64,000 nt of DNA, taken from assembly GCF_011305535.1 (NCBI RefSeq), contig NZ_CP049905.1, positions 4,524,001 to 4,588,000 of the forward strand, given 5' to 3'. Both the position numbers and the translations under genes were made by a program. Shown piece after piece: positions 38,429-47,191 of the stretch. The notes beneath the pieces are model-generated. The model made no database searches, had not been told where the DNA came from, and saw only the letters and a list, made by a program, of their open reading frames with translations. Every line of letters starts with the position of its first letter. Position 1 is the first letter of the stretch. The DNA is from Diaphorobacter sp. HDW4B. Lineage in GTDB: Bacteria; Pseudomonadota; Gammaproteobacteria; Burkholderiales; Burkholderiaceae_C.

Positions 38429-41400
38429 ATGCAAAACACATCAAGCACAAACCGGGATGGGTCGCACGGGCAAAAGCGCTCGTGGAAATCGCGTTGGCTG
38501 GCTCCGCTGGGCGTGACTGCGGCCATTGCGGGACTGGTCTGCGGCGGGATTGTGGTGGCCCAATCGTCAGGCACGGAAACGGTGGACATCACCGACGTCC
38601 CTGTGGCGACCTATGCCGATCAGAACAAGCCCAATGTGATGCTGCTGCTCGATACTTCGGACTCGATGAAGTGGACGCACATGCCCGATGATTGGGAAAA
38701 CTATGAGGTGACCTTTTTCCCGATGGGCTACAAGAGCGCGCTTTGCAACACGCTTTACTACAACCCGAGCACTGTCTATTCTTTACCCAAGGCCGCCAAT
38801 GGCTCGGACATGCCTCTGCCCGCTTTTACATCGGCTTGGAGGGATGGTTATGATCAGTCATTGGGAACGGTTGATCTGTCTAGCAACTTCCAAGCCTATG
38901 AATCCACCACGCGAACTTATCGCGACTACACGGATAAGCCGCAGCCTGCCTACTATTTCGCATGGGTAGCCAACAACGCGGTCGCTGGCAGACCGGAGCC
39001 GCATTTCGAGGCTGCGTCTGAATCCACAGGTGCATGCAACAGGACTGGCATTACGGCCATCCACGTGGACGACGGAACCCTCAATCAAAGTCCTGCCATC
39101 GTGGGTACGGCGGGCAATCCCAATGCCGATCCCGTCGTCGAGGCATCTCCTGCCGGATATTGGGTTCGTACGGTGATTTCTGCGACTGAGCAGCAAAATT
39201 TTGCTATCTGGTACAGCTACTACCGGACACGCATCAACATGGCCAAGTCATCGGTGGGTTTGGCATTCTCTCCGTTGAGCGACAATTTTCGAGTGGGCTT
39301 TATGACTGTAGCGAAGCCCAACCTTACTGACGAGGCTATCAAGAAGTACTCTCGGTTTATTCCTGTGCAGGACTTTGGTGGTCAGTCAAAGATTGAGTGG
39401 TTCTCGGCTATCCAGGCCATCAAGACAGGCGGTTCTTCTCCCACGCGCGAGGGATTGGCTCGGGTGGGTCGGTACTACGCAGGCAAGAGCGACAGCATCA
39501 ATGACACCATGACCCCGTATGTCGATCCGGTCGTGTCGGCGTGCCAGCGTCATTACGCCATTGTGACAACCGACGGTTATTGGAACGTGGCTCAGGAGAC
39601 CAGTGGCCCCCTGCAAATCGACGGCAAGAATTTGGTGGGGCAACAAGATGGCCCACCGTTGTTGCTTACGGGTGCCGATGGATTGATTCCACGCCCGATT
39701 TTCGATGGCTCGAGCAGCGGCAAGAAGCAGGTGCACGATGCCACGGTCACCTATAGCACGGAAGATTGCACGCTCGGATGGAAGGTGACGACGCCTGCCG
39801 CAGGCACAAAGACCGAGACGATTTACAAGAAAGTCATCGAAAAAGACGTGATGACGAAAAAGCAGCTCATTGCTGATTTCACTTGGTGGAAAAAAAGCAC
39901 TGCCCAGCAGACCCGCACCTACAGCAAAGTTCTGGAGTGGAATTTTCCCAAGAGCGAGCGTCCTTATTGGTATGCACAAAGCACGGGTAAAGTCACGAAA
40001 AACAGTTACCAGCAACAAATTCTGTTCTCGTATATCAACAAAAATCAGTACCGTTACAAGGCCACATCCAAATGGAGTACCCAGACACAAACACCGTACA
40101 CGCGTGCTACAGCTACGAAAGTGAGTCAGTTAAAATATTTTTACTGGTACATAAATCAGGCCGTGGGCGAAAATGCCATCAAGACTACCGACAAGGCTGT
40201 GTGTGATCCAATGCCCGGCGGTTGTAAGCGGGTGGGTAACGATGCAGAAAAAGGTTGGGAAGTTGTGCAGTCTTGCTCACCTACGGCTGCTGATCCGCAG
40301 GGCTATAAGATCGAATGCATGACCGAGCAGGCAGTGGCTGATTATGCTGAAAACTGCCCGGCAAAAAATGGCGCTTTCGTACCCGGGAAGGGGACAATTC
40401 AGTGTGAAGGAAGCGCGGTTGCAGCCTATTCAGGGCCCGTTCAATCGTGCGGCGCCATTGATCCGAATCTGAAGGCCGCGATCATCGCCGCCGGTGGTGA
40501 TGTCACGAAAGTGATTTACTCGAACTGCGTTTCCAGCAATGAGTCGATTTCCTATGTCACGGCAAATCAGTGCTCCAACTCCACTGGAAACGCCACGAAT
40601 GGCTACAAATCCACGACATGCGCCAAGGCAGACGAAACCAACGTCACTGACAACAGCTGCGCGATCACCACAGCGCCCATCTTGAACGCGGGTGCCAACA
40701 ACCAATACACAGAGTGCACCAAAAAGAACAGCTCGACTTGGGTTGCGCAGTGCGCGGCAGGGCCCTTGCCGGACCAGGGCACTCAGTTGGAGCGAACCTG
40801 CGTGGCGCGTGGCGCCCCCAAATTGACGTCACAGGTCGCTCCCAACGCCTGTACCAATGGGGTCAGCGGCAGCTACTACGTTGAGTGCACGGGTTCTTCG
40901 GTGACATGGAGTGGTCCCGTTCAGCAGGGTTCCTCGTCCTGCGTGAACAACGCAGCGGCTGGAATGGCATGTGTACTTCGCTATGGTGGCTATACCGCGA
41001 ACAGCGCCTGCGTGCCCAAGGCACCAACCGCCGCAACCGGATGGGTGGGCATCGAATGCGCCGACGCGAGCCAAGGCACTTGTACGCCTGCTGCAGGTAC
41101 TGAAAACAACCCTGTTCCAGCAAGCGGCACAGTCGCACTGGGTTCATGCGTCGGGCAAGCGCCTGAGGCCGCCAACGGCTGTCTCCAGATTGCCTGCAAC
41201 ACAGCGTATACAGGTCCGACCAAGGTGGCCACATGCGCAAACAGTGCGGGCACTGCGGCTCCATTCCTGCAAGTCAGTTGCGTGGCGGCCAATGAGCCGA
41301 GCACGCCAGTGGCGAGTTGCACGGGCAACGGCGCCAACTCAAGCAACTGCCGGGACTTCGACCAGACGCAGGATATGGCCTACGGCACCTGCGAGGCTGC

Positions 41401-44344
41401 GCTGGCCGGCGTGCTGGGCGGCCCCAATCCAGTGGCTGCGAACAACTACACCACCAGCAGTTGCAGCAAGGTGGATGCGAGCACGGCCGGTGGTTTGACG
41501 TACTTCCAGACGGCTGCCGACTATGCGCAATGCGAGTCCGGCACGGACGCGAACGGCGTCAAGACAACCTGTACCAAGACCGTCACCACCGTCAATGTGC
41601 CGGAAGGTCAGTTGTGCGTGCCGGGCTACGATCCTGCCACCAACAAGGTGACTGATTGCACCGGCATTGGCCAGGGTAATACTGTTATCGTGCCCACCCA
41701 ACCTGCCAATTGCCCAGCCGCAACGTGCCAAAAATATCTTGGCAAGAAGAAGGTGTTTACCGGTAGAGCCTTCACCAACGAGTTCAGTCTGGTCGGCACG
41801 GTGCCCACTGGCGCTCCGACGTCGATACTTGATGTATCGTTCAGTGGCGATTTGGAGTCTCCAGCAGTCTGCTATCCACCCGAGCAACTGAGCATCACGC
41901 AACCAGCCGATGGCCGCCCTCAGCCGGGTACAACGGCTTGGGGGGCTCTGCCTTCGACGCATCAGGCATGTACCAAATTGCCTTGCGAACAGATTATCGA
42001 CTACAAGCCCTTTGGGGGAAGCAGCAATTCGCTCGCCGACGTGGCGCAGTACTACTATGCAACCGATCTGCGTCCGGGAGCTGCATCGTCCACGCCACGA
42101 GGTTGGGATGACCTGGTCAAGCCCGCGGGTACCGGTGCCGAGGACGACAAAGTCAAATGGCAACACATGACGACTTATGTGATCGGCATGGGCGTGTCGG
42201 GTTCGTTGAAATTCGACAAGGACTACAAGAATGGTGCGGGCGTCTTTGCCGACTTGCGCACGGGTGCCAAGACTTGGCCTCAATGGCCCGACGGATTAGG
42301 CCTCTACGAAAAACCACAGTCCATCGACGACTTCTGGCACACCGCCGTGAATGGCCGGGGGCGCTACTTCAGCGCCAACGATCCCAAGTCCATTGAAACC
42401 GGTCTGGGACAGGTGTTCGCAGATATCCGGGCAGCCATTGGTTCGGGCGCGGGCGTTGCCATCTCCTCTGCCGTGGTGCAAGCCGACAACAACTTCGCGT
42501 ATGGCGCGCTGTATCGCAGCGGCAGTTGGACGGGGGACATGCTGGCCTACACCATCAACGTGACATCCGGCATTCGCACCCAGATTGCCAATTGGTCCGC
42601 CAAGGACCGTTTGGACTACCGCAATCTGGCCAACGATGAACGCTCCATCTATTACATGGATGGGACAACGCTGAAGCCTTTCAAGTGGGCCAACCTGGGC
42701 GCTCTGCAAAGCAATTTCGTGGGTGCGACAGCAGAGTCGAAGATGGCGCAGGTGGGGCAGATGTCCGCTGCACAGAAATCGGCCGCCATGGGCCAGAAGC
42801 TGGTCGACTTCCTGCGTGGTGATCGCACCGCAGAAGGCTATGTGAAGAATGATCTGAACAAGCTCTACCGCACACGCGACAGCCGCTTGGGCGACATCAT
42901 TGGATCGCAGCCGCTGTTCGTGACTCGTCCGATGCGCCAGTACAAGGACGAAGGCTACGCAACCTACAAGGGGACCGCGCAAAATCGCAAGCCCATGGTC
43001 TACGTGGGTGGCAACGACGGCATGCTGCATGCCTTCTATGCCGAGGCCGATCTGAGCAAGACCATGACAGTCGGCGGCGTGACGGTACCCGTTGCTGCGC
43101 GCGAGGCTTGGGCCTTTGTGCCTACAGCCGTCATGCCCGAGATGCCACGTCTGGCCAGCACGGAATACGAGAGCTCGCACCGCTATTTTGTGGATGGCTC
43201 TCCGGTCCAGGCCGACATCAAGGTCGGCAACGTCTGGAAGACGATCCTCGTGGGCGGCTTCAACAAGGGCGGCAAGGGCTACTATGCGCTGGATATTTCC
43301 AATCCAGAAGCCCCCGTGGGCCTGTGGCAGACCAACATCCCCACCATGGGCCAGAGCTATGGCAGGCCACTGGTGTCCAAACTGCCGGATGGCACGTGGG
43401 CCGTGTTCCTGACCTCGGGCTACAACAACAGCGATGGCGTGGGGCGGGTCTATGTTCTGAATGCCAGCACAGGAGCCGTGATCCAGACCATCACGACCTC
43501 TGGCTCCGGATTGAAGGAGTTGAACAACTTCGTGAAGGACCCATCGGGCGACAACACCACCAATCTGCTTTATGGCGGCGACATTCTGGGCAATATCTGG
43601 CGCTTCCAGTGGAACACCGGCAGCGGCAGCTTTGATGTTCACAAGGTCGTTCAACTGACCGATTCCGGCGGCAAACCGCAGCCCATCACCACACGCGTGG
43701 AATTGGTGCAAGGTCAGTCGGGCATCACGTTACCGCGCATTCTGGTGGCGACGGGCAAGCTGCTGGGGGTGGGTGACCTGTCCACCACAGCCCAGCAGAC
43801 GATCTACGGGTTCGACGATCAGGTGGCCAGTTTTGGCTCCGGCACGTCGTTGCGTTCCACGCTCAAGGTATCGAAGCTGAAAGACGTGACAGGACCCAAT
43901 GGCACGGTGCTGTCTCGTACGCTCCAGTGCACCAGCGCGACGAACGACTGCAAAGACAACGCCAAGGGTTGGTACATCGATCTGCCGACCACGGGTGAGC
44001 GTGTCAATGTGGATCTGCGCATTGCAGCCTCCACCTTGGTGGTGGCCAGCAACATACCTTCGAATGAACCATGCGTTTCCGGTGGTATGGGTTGGATCAA
44101 CTACATCAACTTCCAGACAGGTGGCCCGGTGAACGAGGGGCCGGGTGGAGAAGGTCCCGCAGGTGTGCCAGTGACGGACGGTCTGATCATGGGCAACGAC
44201 CTGAGTGCCACCAAGGATGGCAATGTGACCAGCCACGTGTCGCCAAGCGCGTATCCGGAAAAGCCGAAGGACATTCCAATTCCGACCACGACACCCAAGC
44301 CCAAGGGTAAGCGCATGAGCTGGCGCGAATTGATCAACCAGTAG
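38429..44344 (+). CDS. pilY1: Giant PilY1-type pilus tip adhesin
   Basis: A 1971-residue PilY1 homologue, much longer than the usual 1000-1400. A signal segment (LGVTAAIAGLVCGGIVVA) is followed by a von Willebrand A-like domain with MIDAS motif LLLDTSDSMKW near residue 67. A Lys/Thr/Tyr-rich stretch lies at about 450-570. A Cys-rich region spans about 590-1107 with roughly 36 cysteines. The C-terminal beta-propeller has VYVGGNDGMLHAFYAEADLS near 1525. A calcium-site-like DPSGDNTTNLLYGGD near 1704 recalls the PilY1 calcium site that controls retraction. I prefer the ATG at 38429 for its GAGAGGG ribosome-binding site and shorter signal region; an ATG at 38354, 2 bp after the pilX stop, is also in frame. 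Last gene of the operon. Confidence 0.9.
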   Translation: MQNTSSTNRDGSHGQKRSWKSRWLAPLGVTAAIAGLVCGGIVVAQSSGTETVDITDVPVATYADQNKPNVMLLLDTSDSMKWTHMPDDWENYEVTFFPMGYKSALCNTLYYNPSTVYSLPKAANGSDMPLPAFTSAWRDGYDQSLGTVDLSSNFQAYESTTRTYRDYTDKPQPAYYFAWVANNAVAGRPEPHFEAASESTGACNRTGITAIHVDDGTLNQSPAIVGTAGNPNADPVVEASPAGYWVRTVISATEQQNFAIWYSYYRTRINMAKSSVGLAFSPLSDNFRVGFMTVAKPNLTDEAIKKYSRFIPVQDFGGQSKIEWFSAIQAIKTGGSSPTREGLARVGRYYAGKSDSINDTMTPYVDPVVSACQRHYAIVTTDGYWNVAQETSGPLQIDGKNLVGQQDGPPLLLTGADGLIPRPIFDGSSSGKKQVHDATVTYSTEDCTLGWKVTTPAAGTKTETIYKKVIEKDVMTKKQLIADFTWWKKSTAQQTRTYSKVLEWNFPKSERPYWYAQSTGKVTKNSYQQQILFSYINKNQYRYKATSKWSTQTQTPYTRATATKVSQLKYFYWYINQAVGENAIKTTDKAVCDPMPGGCKRVGNDAEKGWEVVQSCSPTAADPQGYKIECMTEQAVADYAENCPAKNGAFVPGKGTIQCEGSAVAAYSGPVQSCGAIDPNLKAAIIAAGGDVTKVIYSNCVSSNESISYVTANQCSNSTGNATNGYKSTTCAKADETNVTDNSCAITTAPILNAGANNQYTECTKKNSSTWVAQCAAGPLPDQGTQLERTCVARGAPKLTSQVAPNACTNGVSGSYYVECTGSSVTWSGPVQQGSSSCVNNAAAGMACVLRYGGYTANSACVPKAPTAATGWVGIECADASQGTCTPAAGTENNPVPASGTVALGSCVGQAPEAANGCLQIACNTAYTGPTKVATCANSAGTAAPFLQVSCVAANEPSTPVASCTGNGANSSNCRDFDQTQDMAYGTCEAALAGVLGGPNPVAANNYTTSSCSKVDASTAGGLTYFQTAADYAQCESGTDANGVKTTCTKTVTTVNVPEGQLCVPGYDPATNKVTDCTGIGQGNTVIVPTQPANCPAATCQKYLGKKKVFTGRAFTNEFSLVGTVPTGAPTSILDVSFSGDLESPAVCYPPEQLSITQPADGRPQPGTTAWGALPSTHQACTKLPCEQIIDYKPFGGSSNSLADVAQYYYATDLRPGAASSTPRGWDDLVKPAGTGAEDDKVKWQHMTTYVIGMGVSGSLKFDKDYKNGAGVFADLRTGAKTWPQWPDGLGLYEKPQSIDDFWHTAVNGRGRYFSANDPKSIETGLGQVFADIRAAIGSGAGVAISSAVVQADNNFAYGALYRSGSWTGDMLAYTINVTSGIRTQIANWSAKDRLDYRNLANDERSIYYMDGTTLKPFKWANLGALQSNFVGATAESKMAQVGQMSAAQKSAAMGQKLVDFLRGDRTAEGYVKNDLNKLYRTRDSRLGDIIGSQPLFVTRPMRQYKDEGYATYKGTAQNRKPMVYVGGNDGMLHAFYAEADLSKTMTVGGVTVPVAAREAWAFVPTAVMPEMPRLASTEYESSHRYFVDGSPVQADIKVGNVWKTILVGGFNKGGKGYYALDISNPEAPVGLWQTNIPTMGQSYGRPLVSKLPDGTWAVFLTSGYNNSDGVGRVYVLNASTGAVIQTITTSGSGLKELNNFVKDPSGDNTTNLLYGGDILGNIWRFQWNTGSGSFDVHKVVQLTDSGGKPQPITTRVELVQGQSGITLPRILVATGKLLGVGDLSTTAQQTIYGFDDQVASFGSGTSLRSTLKVSKLKDVTGPNGTVLSRTLQCTSATNDCKDNAKGWYIDLPTTGERVNVDLRIAASTLVVASNIPSNEPCVSGGMGWINYINFQTGGPVNEGPGGEGPAGVPVTDGLIMGNDLSATKDGNVTSHVSPSAYPEKPKDIPIPTTTPKPKGKRMSWRELINQ

Positions 44345-44365
44345 CGGTTGGCAATAGAAGCTAAA

Positions 44366-44402
44366 AAAGGAGCGAGTTCACATCGGACTCGCTCCTTTTT
44401 CT
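44366..44402. terminator. Bidirectional Rho-independent terminator
   Basis: A perfect 12-bp stem, AAAGGAGCGAGT (44367-44378) with ACTCGCTCCTTT (44387-44398). An A run lies on the left and a T run on the right, so it can stop both pilY1 on the plus strand and the convergent MFS gene on the minus strand. Confidence 0.93.
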
Positions 44403-44418
44403 TTGGTGATTTCGGGAT

Positions 44419-45651
44419 TCAATGGGCTTTCATGGCCGATGCGTAACGGGTTGGCGAAAGTCTGCTCACCAGCACACACACTATGCAGACGCAACCGAGC
44501 TGATAAGCCCATCCCGCTTCAAACTTTTCGGTGGCTTCGTGCAATTGCGCGATCACCCAGGGGGCGAGCGACGAGAGGAGGAACCCGCCGCCTTGCATGA
44601 GCGCATTGAGTGCTCCGGCCTGCGATGGGGATGGCAGGTGGTCGAGCGCCACCACCATCATCAGTGCGAAGCAGCCGCCCAGGCCGATGCCGAGTACGAC
44701 GGCGTTGAGCAAGGGGGCAGCATCGGGTTGCCAGATCAACAAGGAGAATCCAACGATCTGGCAGAGCAGGGTGAATGCGATCCATGGTCTGCGGTCTGCA
44801 TGGCGGGCGGCAAGCATGGGCAGGGTGAGTGCTGCTGCGGCCTGTGCGACGGAAAGAATTGCGACCAGCATGCCGCTGCTGGAGGCGCTCCAGCCGTGCG
44901 TTTGGTAGTAGGGGGCGAGCCACGCGACGACCGCTGCATAGCCGCCGTTGACGAGGCCAAAGCAGGCCATGAGCGTCCAGGTACGAGGGCGGCTGATCAG
45001 CCAGCGGGTGTCGTTGGTCTGCGGTTGCGCATGGCTTACGACGGTTCTATTCAGTGATTTCTGAATTTGGCCAAATGCATACCAGGCGAGTGGAATGGCA
45101 ATAAGCACGGGGATGGTCCACAGCGCAAGTGCTGCTCGCCAGTCCCAACCCCATTGAACAGCCAGCGGAGAAATCTGCGCGCCGAATGCACCGCCGCCCA
45201 TGAGTGCGCAGGAGTACAGGCCCATCATCTGTGCGACATGGCGTGGCGATTCGCGTTTGATCGCGCCCGGCAGAATGCCTTGAATGAGCGCTACGCCTGC
45301 GCCGCAAAGTGCCGCTGTGGCAAGCAGCACTGCGGCATTTCCACCTTGCATTCGCAAGGCACAGCCCAGCGCAATCAGCAGCAGCGATCCGCAGATCGCA
45401 TTGCGCGCACCGAATCTTTGCAGTGCGGCGGGTGCAATCCATGCGCCTGCGCCCATCAAGGCCATGGGCAGCAAGGTGAGCCACGAAAGCTGACTCAGGC
45501 TCATGCCGGTGGCGGTCTGGATGGTGCTTCCCAGTGGGCCGATGGCCGTGAGAAAAGGGCGCAGGTTGATGGTGATGGCAATGACCACCAACACCCAGAA
45601 GGTGGGGGACAGCGATGCGGCCTTGGTGTTGTCTGGTTGTGGGCTTTGCAT
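44419..45651 (-). CDS. CynX/NimT-family MFS transporter
   Basis: A 410-residue, 12-helix major facilitator carrier. The N-terminal ITINLRPFLTAIGPLGSTIQ pattern is the mark of the CynX/NimT (cyanate / 2-nitroimidazole) family. Conserved glycines and short charged loops (LQRFGARNAICG, ARHADRRPWIAF) fit the fold. Substrate is not readable; family members move small anions or nucleobase-like compounds. It lies 6 bp after a nucleoside/guanine deaminase gene on the same strand, so uptake or export of a purine-like substrate is a reasonable guess. The bidirectional terminator follows. Confidence 0.88.
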   Translation of the reverse strand: MQSPQPDNTKAASLSPTFWVLVVIAITINLRPFLTAIGPLGSTIQTATGMSLSQLSWLTLLPMALMGAGAWIAPAALQRFGARNAICGSLLLIALGCALRMQGGNAAVLLATAALCGAGVALIQGILPGAIKRESPRHVAQMMGLYSCALMGGGAFGAQISPLAVQWGWDWRAALALWTIPVLIAIPLAWYAFGQIQKSLNRTVVSHAQPQTNDTRWLISRPRTWTLMACFGLVNGGYAAVVAWLAPYYQTHGWSASSSGMLVAILSVAQAAAALTLPMLAARHADRRPWIAFTLLCQIVGFSLLIWQPDAAPLLNAVVLGIGLGGCFALMMVVALDHLPSPSQAGALNALMQGGGFLLSSLAPWVIAQLHEATEKFEAGWAYQLGCVCIVCVLVSRLSPTRYASAMKAH

Positions 45652-45657
45652 CGGCGC

Positions 45658-46128
45658 TTACTTCATGTCTTCTTCAGGCCAAGGCGCATCGCCATAAAGC
45701 TGCGCGGCGGTGATGCCAGTGTCCACGCGCGCAATCGGAAGTGGCGGCGGATTCAGACTGAGCCGCAGTCGCTGGTAGGTGCCTTCGCTCGACAGGTTGT
45801 AGGGCGCTGCGTCGTTGTTGTCGAACGCGAAGAAAACCTGCTCCACACCCGTCATCACGAGTGCAGCAAGGCACATGGGGCAGGGGTGACCGCTGGCGTA
45901 GATGGTGCAACCGGCGAGCGATGGATTTTTCTGCGCCTGCGTAGCTGCGCGAATGGCCTGCATTTCGGCATGCGTGCTCGGGTCGTGCGACTGGATGATG
46001 TCGTTGATGCCGGTGGCAAGGACTTCAGATCCCCGTGTCAGCACCGCACCAAAGGGGCGGCCGCCTCGCAGGCGATTGGCGTGTGCGAGCTGCACGGCTT
46101 GGCGCATCAGCGCTGCATCTTGGGACAT
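45658..46128 (-). CDS. Nucleoside/guanine deaminase (CDA-fold zinc enzyme)
   Basis: A 156-residue cytidine deaminase-fold hydrolase. The zinc site is complete: His53-Ala-Glu55 (THAEMQAIR, with the proton shuttle Glu) and Cys83/Cys86 in SGHPCPMCLAAL. Length, the RPFGAVLTRGSEVLATGIND opening and the SHDPSTHAEMQAI block resemble GuaD-type guanine deaminase more than TadA; the tRNA adenosine deaminase role is less likely. It probably removes an amino group from guanine or a related base. It is the first gene of a two-gene unit with the CynX-type carrier, 6 bp apart. Confidence 0.88.
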   Translation of the reverse strand: MSQDAALMRQAVQLAHANRLRGGRPFGAVLTRGSEVLATGINDIIQSHDPSTHAEMQAIRAATQAQKNPSLAGCTIYASGHPCPMCLAALVMTGVEQVFFAFDNNDAAPYNLSSEGTYQRLRLSLNPPPLPIARVDTGITAAQLYGDAPWPEEDMK

Positions 46129-46261
46129 GGCGGACTCCTGACAAGGGGGACTTGAAAACGCCCCGATTGTCAGGCAATGCCGTTGACCATATGGGTCGAA
46201 AGACTGAATCGAATGGTTGAATCAGTCCTTCCCATTTCGGATGCAATCCATCCGCAGGCGA

Positions 46262-47164
46262 TCAGTGGTGCTGGTGTGCGCCGTGTCTGCCATCCTGCCC
46301 TGCAGTGGCACCGCTGCGCACCTGCGCTTCGATCTGACGCTCGCGGCGCTTGCCGTTGGCGTCTTCGAGCGTGAGCGTGAAGTTCAGCGTCTGGCCTGCC
46401 GTGATGGGCTGCTTCAGATCCATCATCATCAGATGCAAGCCGCCGGGCGCGAGCTTGACCTGCTCGCCCGCAGGCAGCTCGAGCGCGGGAATGGCGCGCA
46501 TTTTCATCACATCGTTTTCGAGCTTCATCTCGTGAATCTCAACCACGCCTGCGGCCGCCGATTTCACCGCCACCAGCTTGGCGCCTTGCGGTGCTTGCAC
46601 GGTCAGGAATGCGCCCGTGCCGCTTTGGCCGGGGACGGCTGCGCGCACCCAGGCATCGCGCACATCGATGGCGGCCACGTTGTCGGGCAGCACGTCAAGG
46701 CGTGCTGCGGGGAATTCCAGTTTGTCGTTGGCGTTGGCAGCCGTTGGAATCTGTGCCCAATCCGCACGACCCACGTCGCAGATTTGATGAACTGGGAAAT
46801 GCAGCGTCTGTGCGGTCGAGGGCAGCACGCCGCGCACGACGAAGGTGGTTTTCTCGGTGCCGGGCAAGGCGGTTGCTGCGCTGTCGGCTTCCCAGCGCAC
46901 GACGCCGCCTTGTGCGCCCGCTTTGGGCGTGGCCAGCTTCCAGCCGCTGCGCGCAACGGCTTCCTTGAACTGAAAGGCCTTGGGCAGTTCGACTTCGATG
47001 GCCGTGGTCGCCTTGGCGTCCTTGCACGCATGGCCCACGCGGAATGCGGCGTCGTAATTGCTGCCGACATTTGCGCCGCCTGCGGGCAGAACGACATGTG
47101 CTTGTGCGGCGGAGCCTGCGAGCAAGGCGGAGACGAGTGCGAGTGTGTGGGTGGTCTTGTTCAT
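46262..47164 (-). CDS. DUF1775 (YcnI-like) - PCuAC copper-binding fusion protein
   Basis: A 300-residue periplasmic protein joining two copper-binding domains. The signal peptide probably ends at AQA, leaving His23 as mature N terminus. In YcnI proteins such an N-terminal His binds Cu(II), and a Trp (here possibly W136) is conserved. Residues about 23-165 are DUF1775. Residues 166-275 are a PCuAC copper chaperone domain with an exact site: H211, M222, H244 and M246 in the H-x10-M-x21-H-x-M spacing. The His-rich tail (GRHGAHQHH) may also bind metal. It is 27 bp downstream of a TonB receptor gene in the same operon, which suggests copper uptake and delivery, possibly to cytochrome oxidase. Confidence 0.92.
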   Translation of the reverse strand: MNKTTHTLALVSALLAGSAAQAHVVLPAGGANVGSNYDAAFRVGHACKDAKATTAIEVELPKAFQFKEAVARSGWKLATPKAGAQGGVVRWEADSAATALPGTEKTTFVVRGVLPSTAQTLHFPVHQICDVGRADWAQIPTAANANDKLEFPAARLDVLPDNVAAIDVRDAWVRAAVPGQSGTGAFLTVQAPQGAKLVAVKSAAAGVVEIHEMKLENDVMKMRAIPALELPAGEQVKLAPGGLHLMMMDLKQPITAGQTLNFTLTLEDANGKRRERQIEAQVRSGATAGQDGRHGAHQHH

Positions 47165-47191
47165 GATGATCTTCCTTTTGAAAAATGGAGT

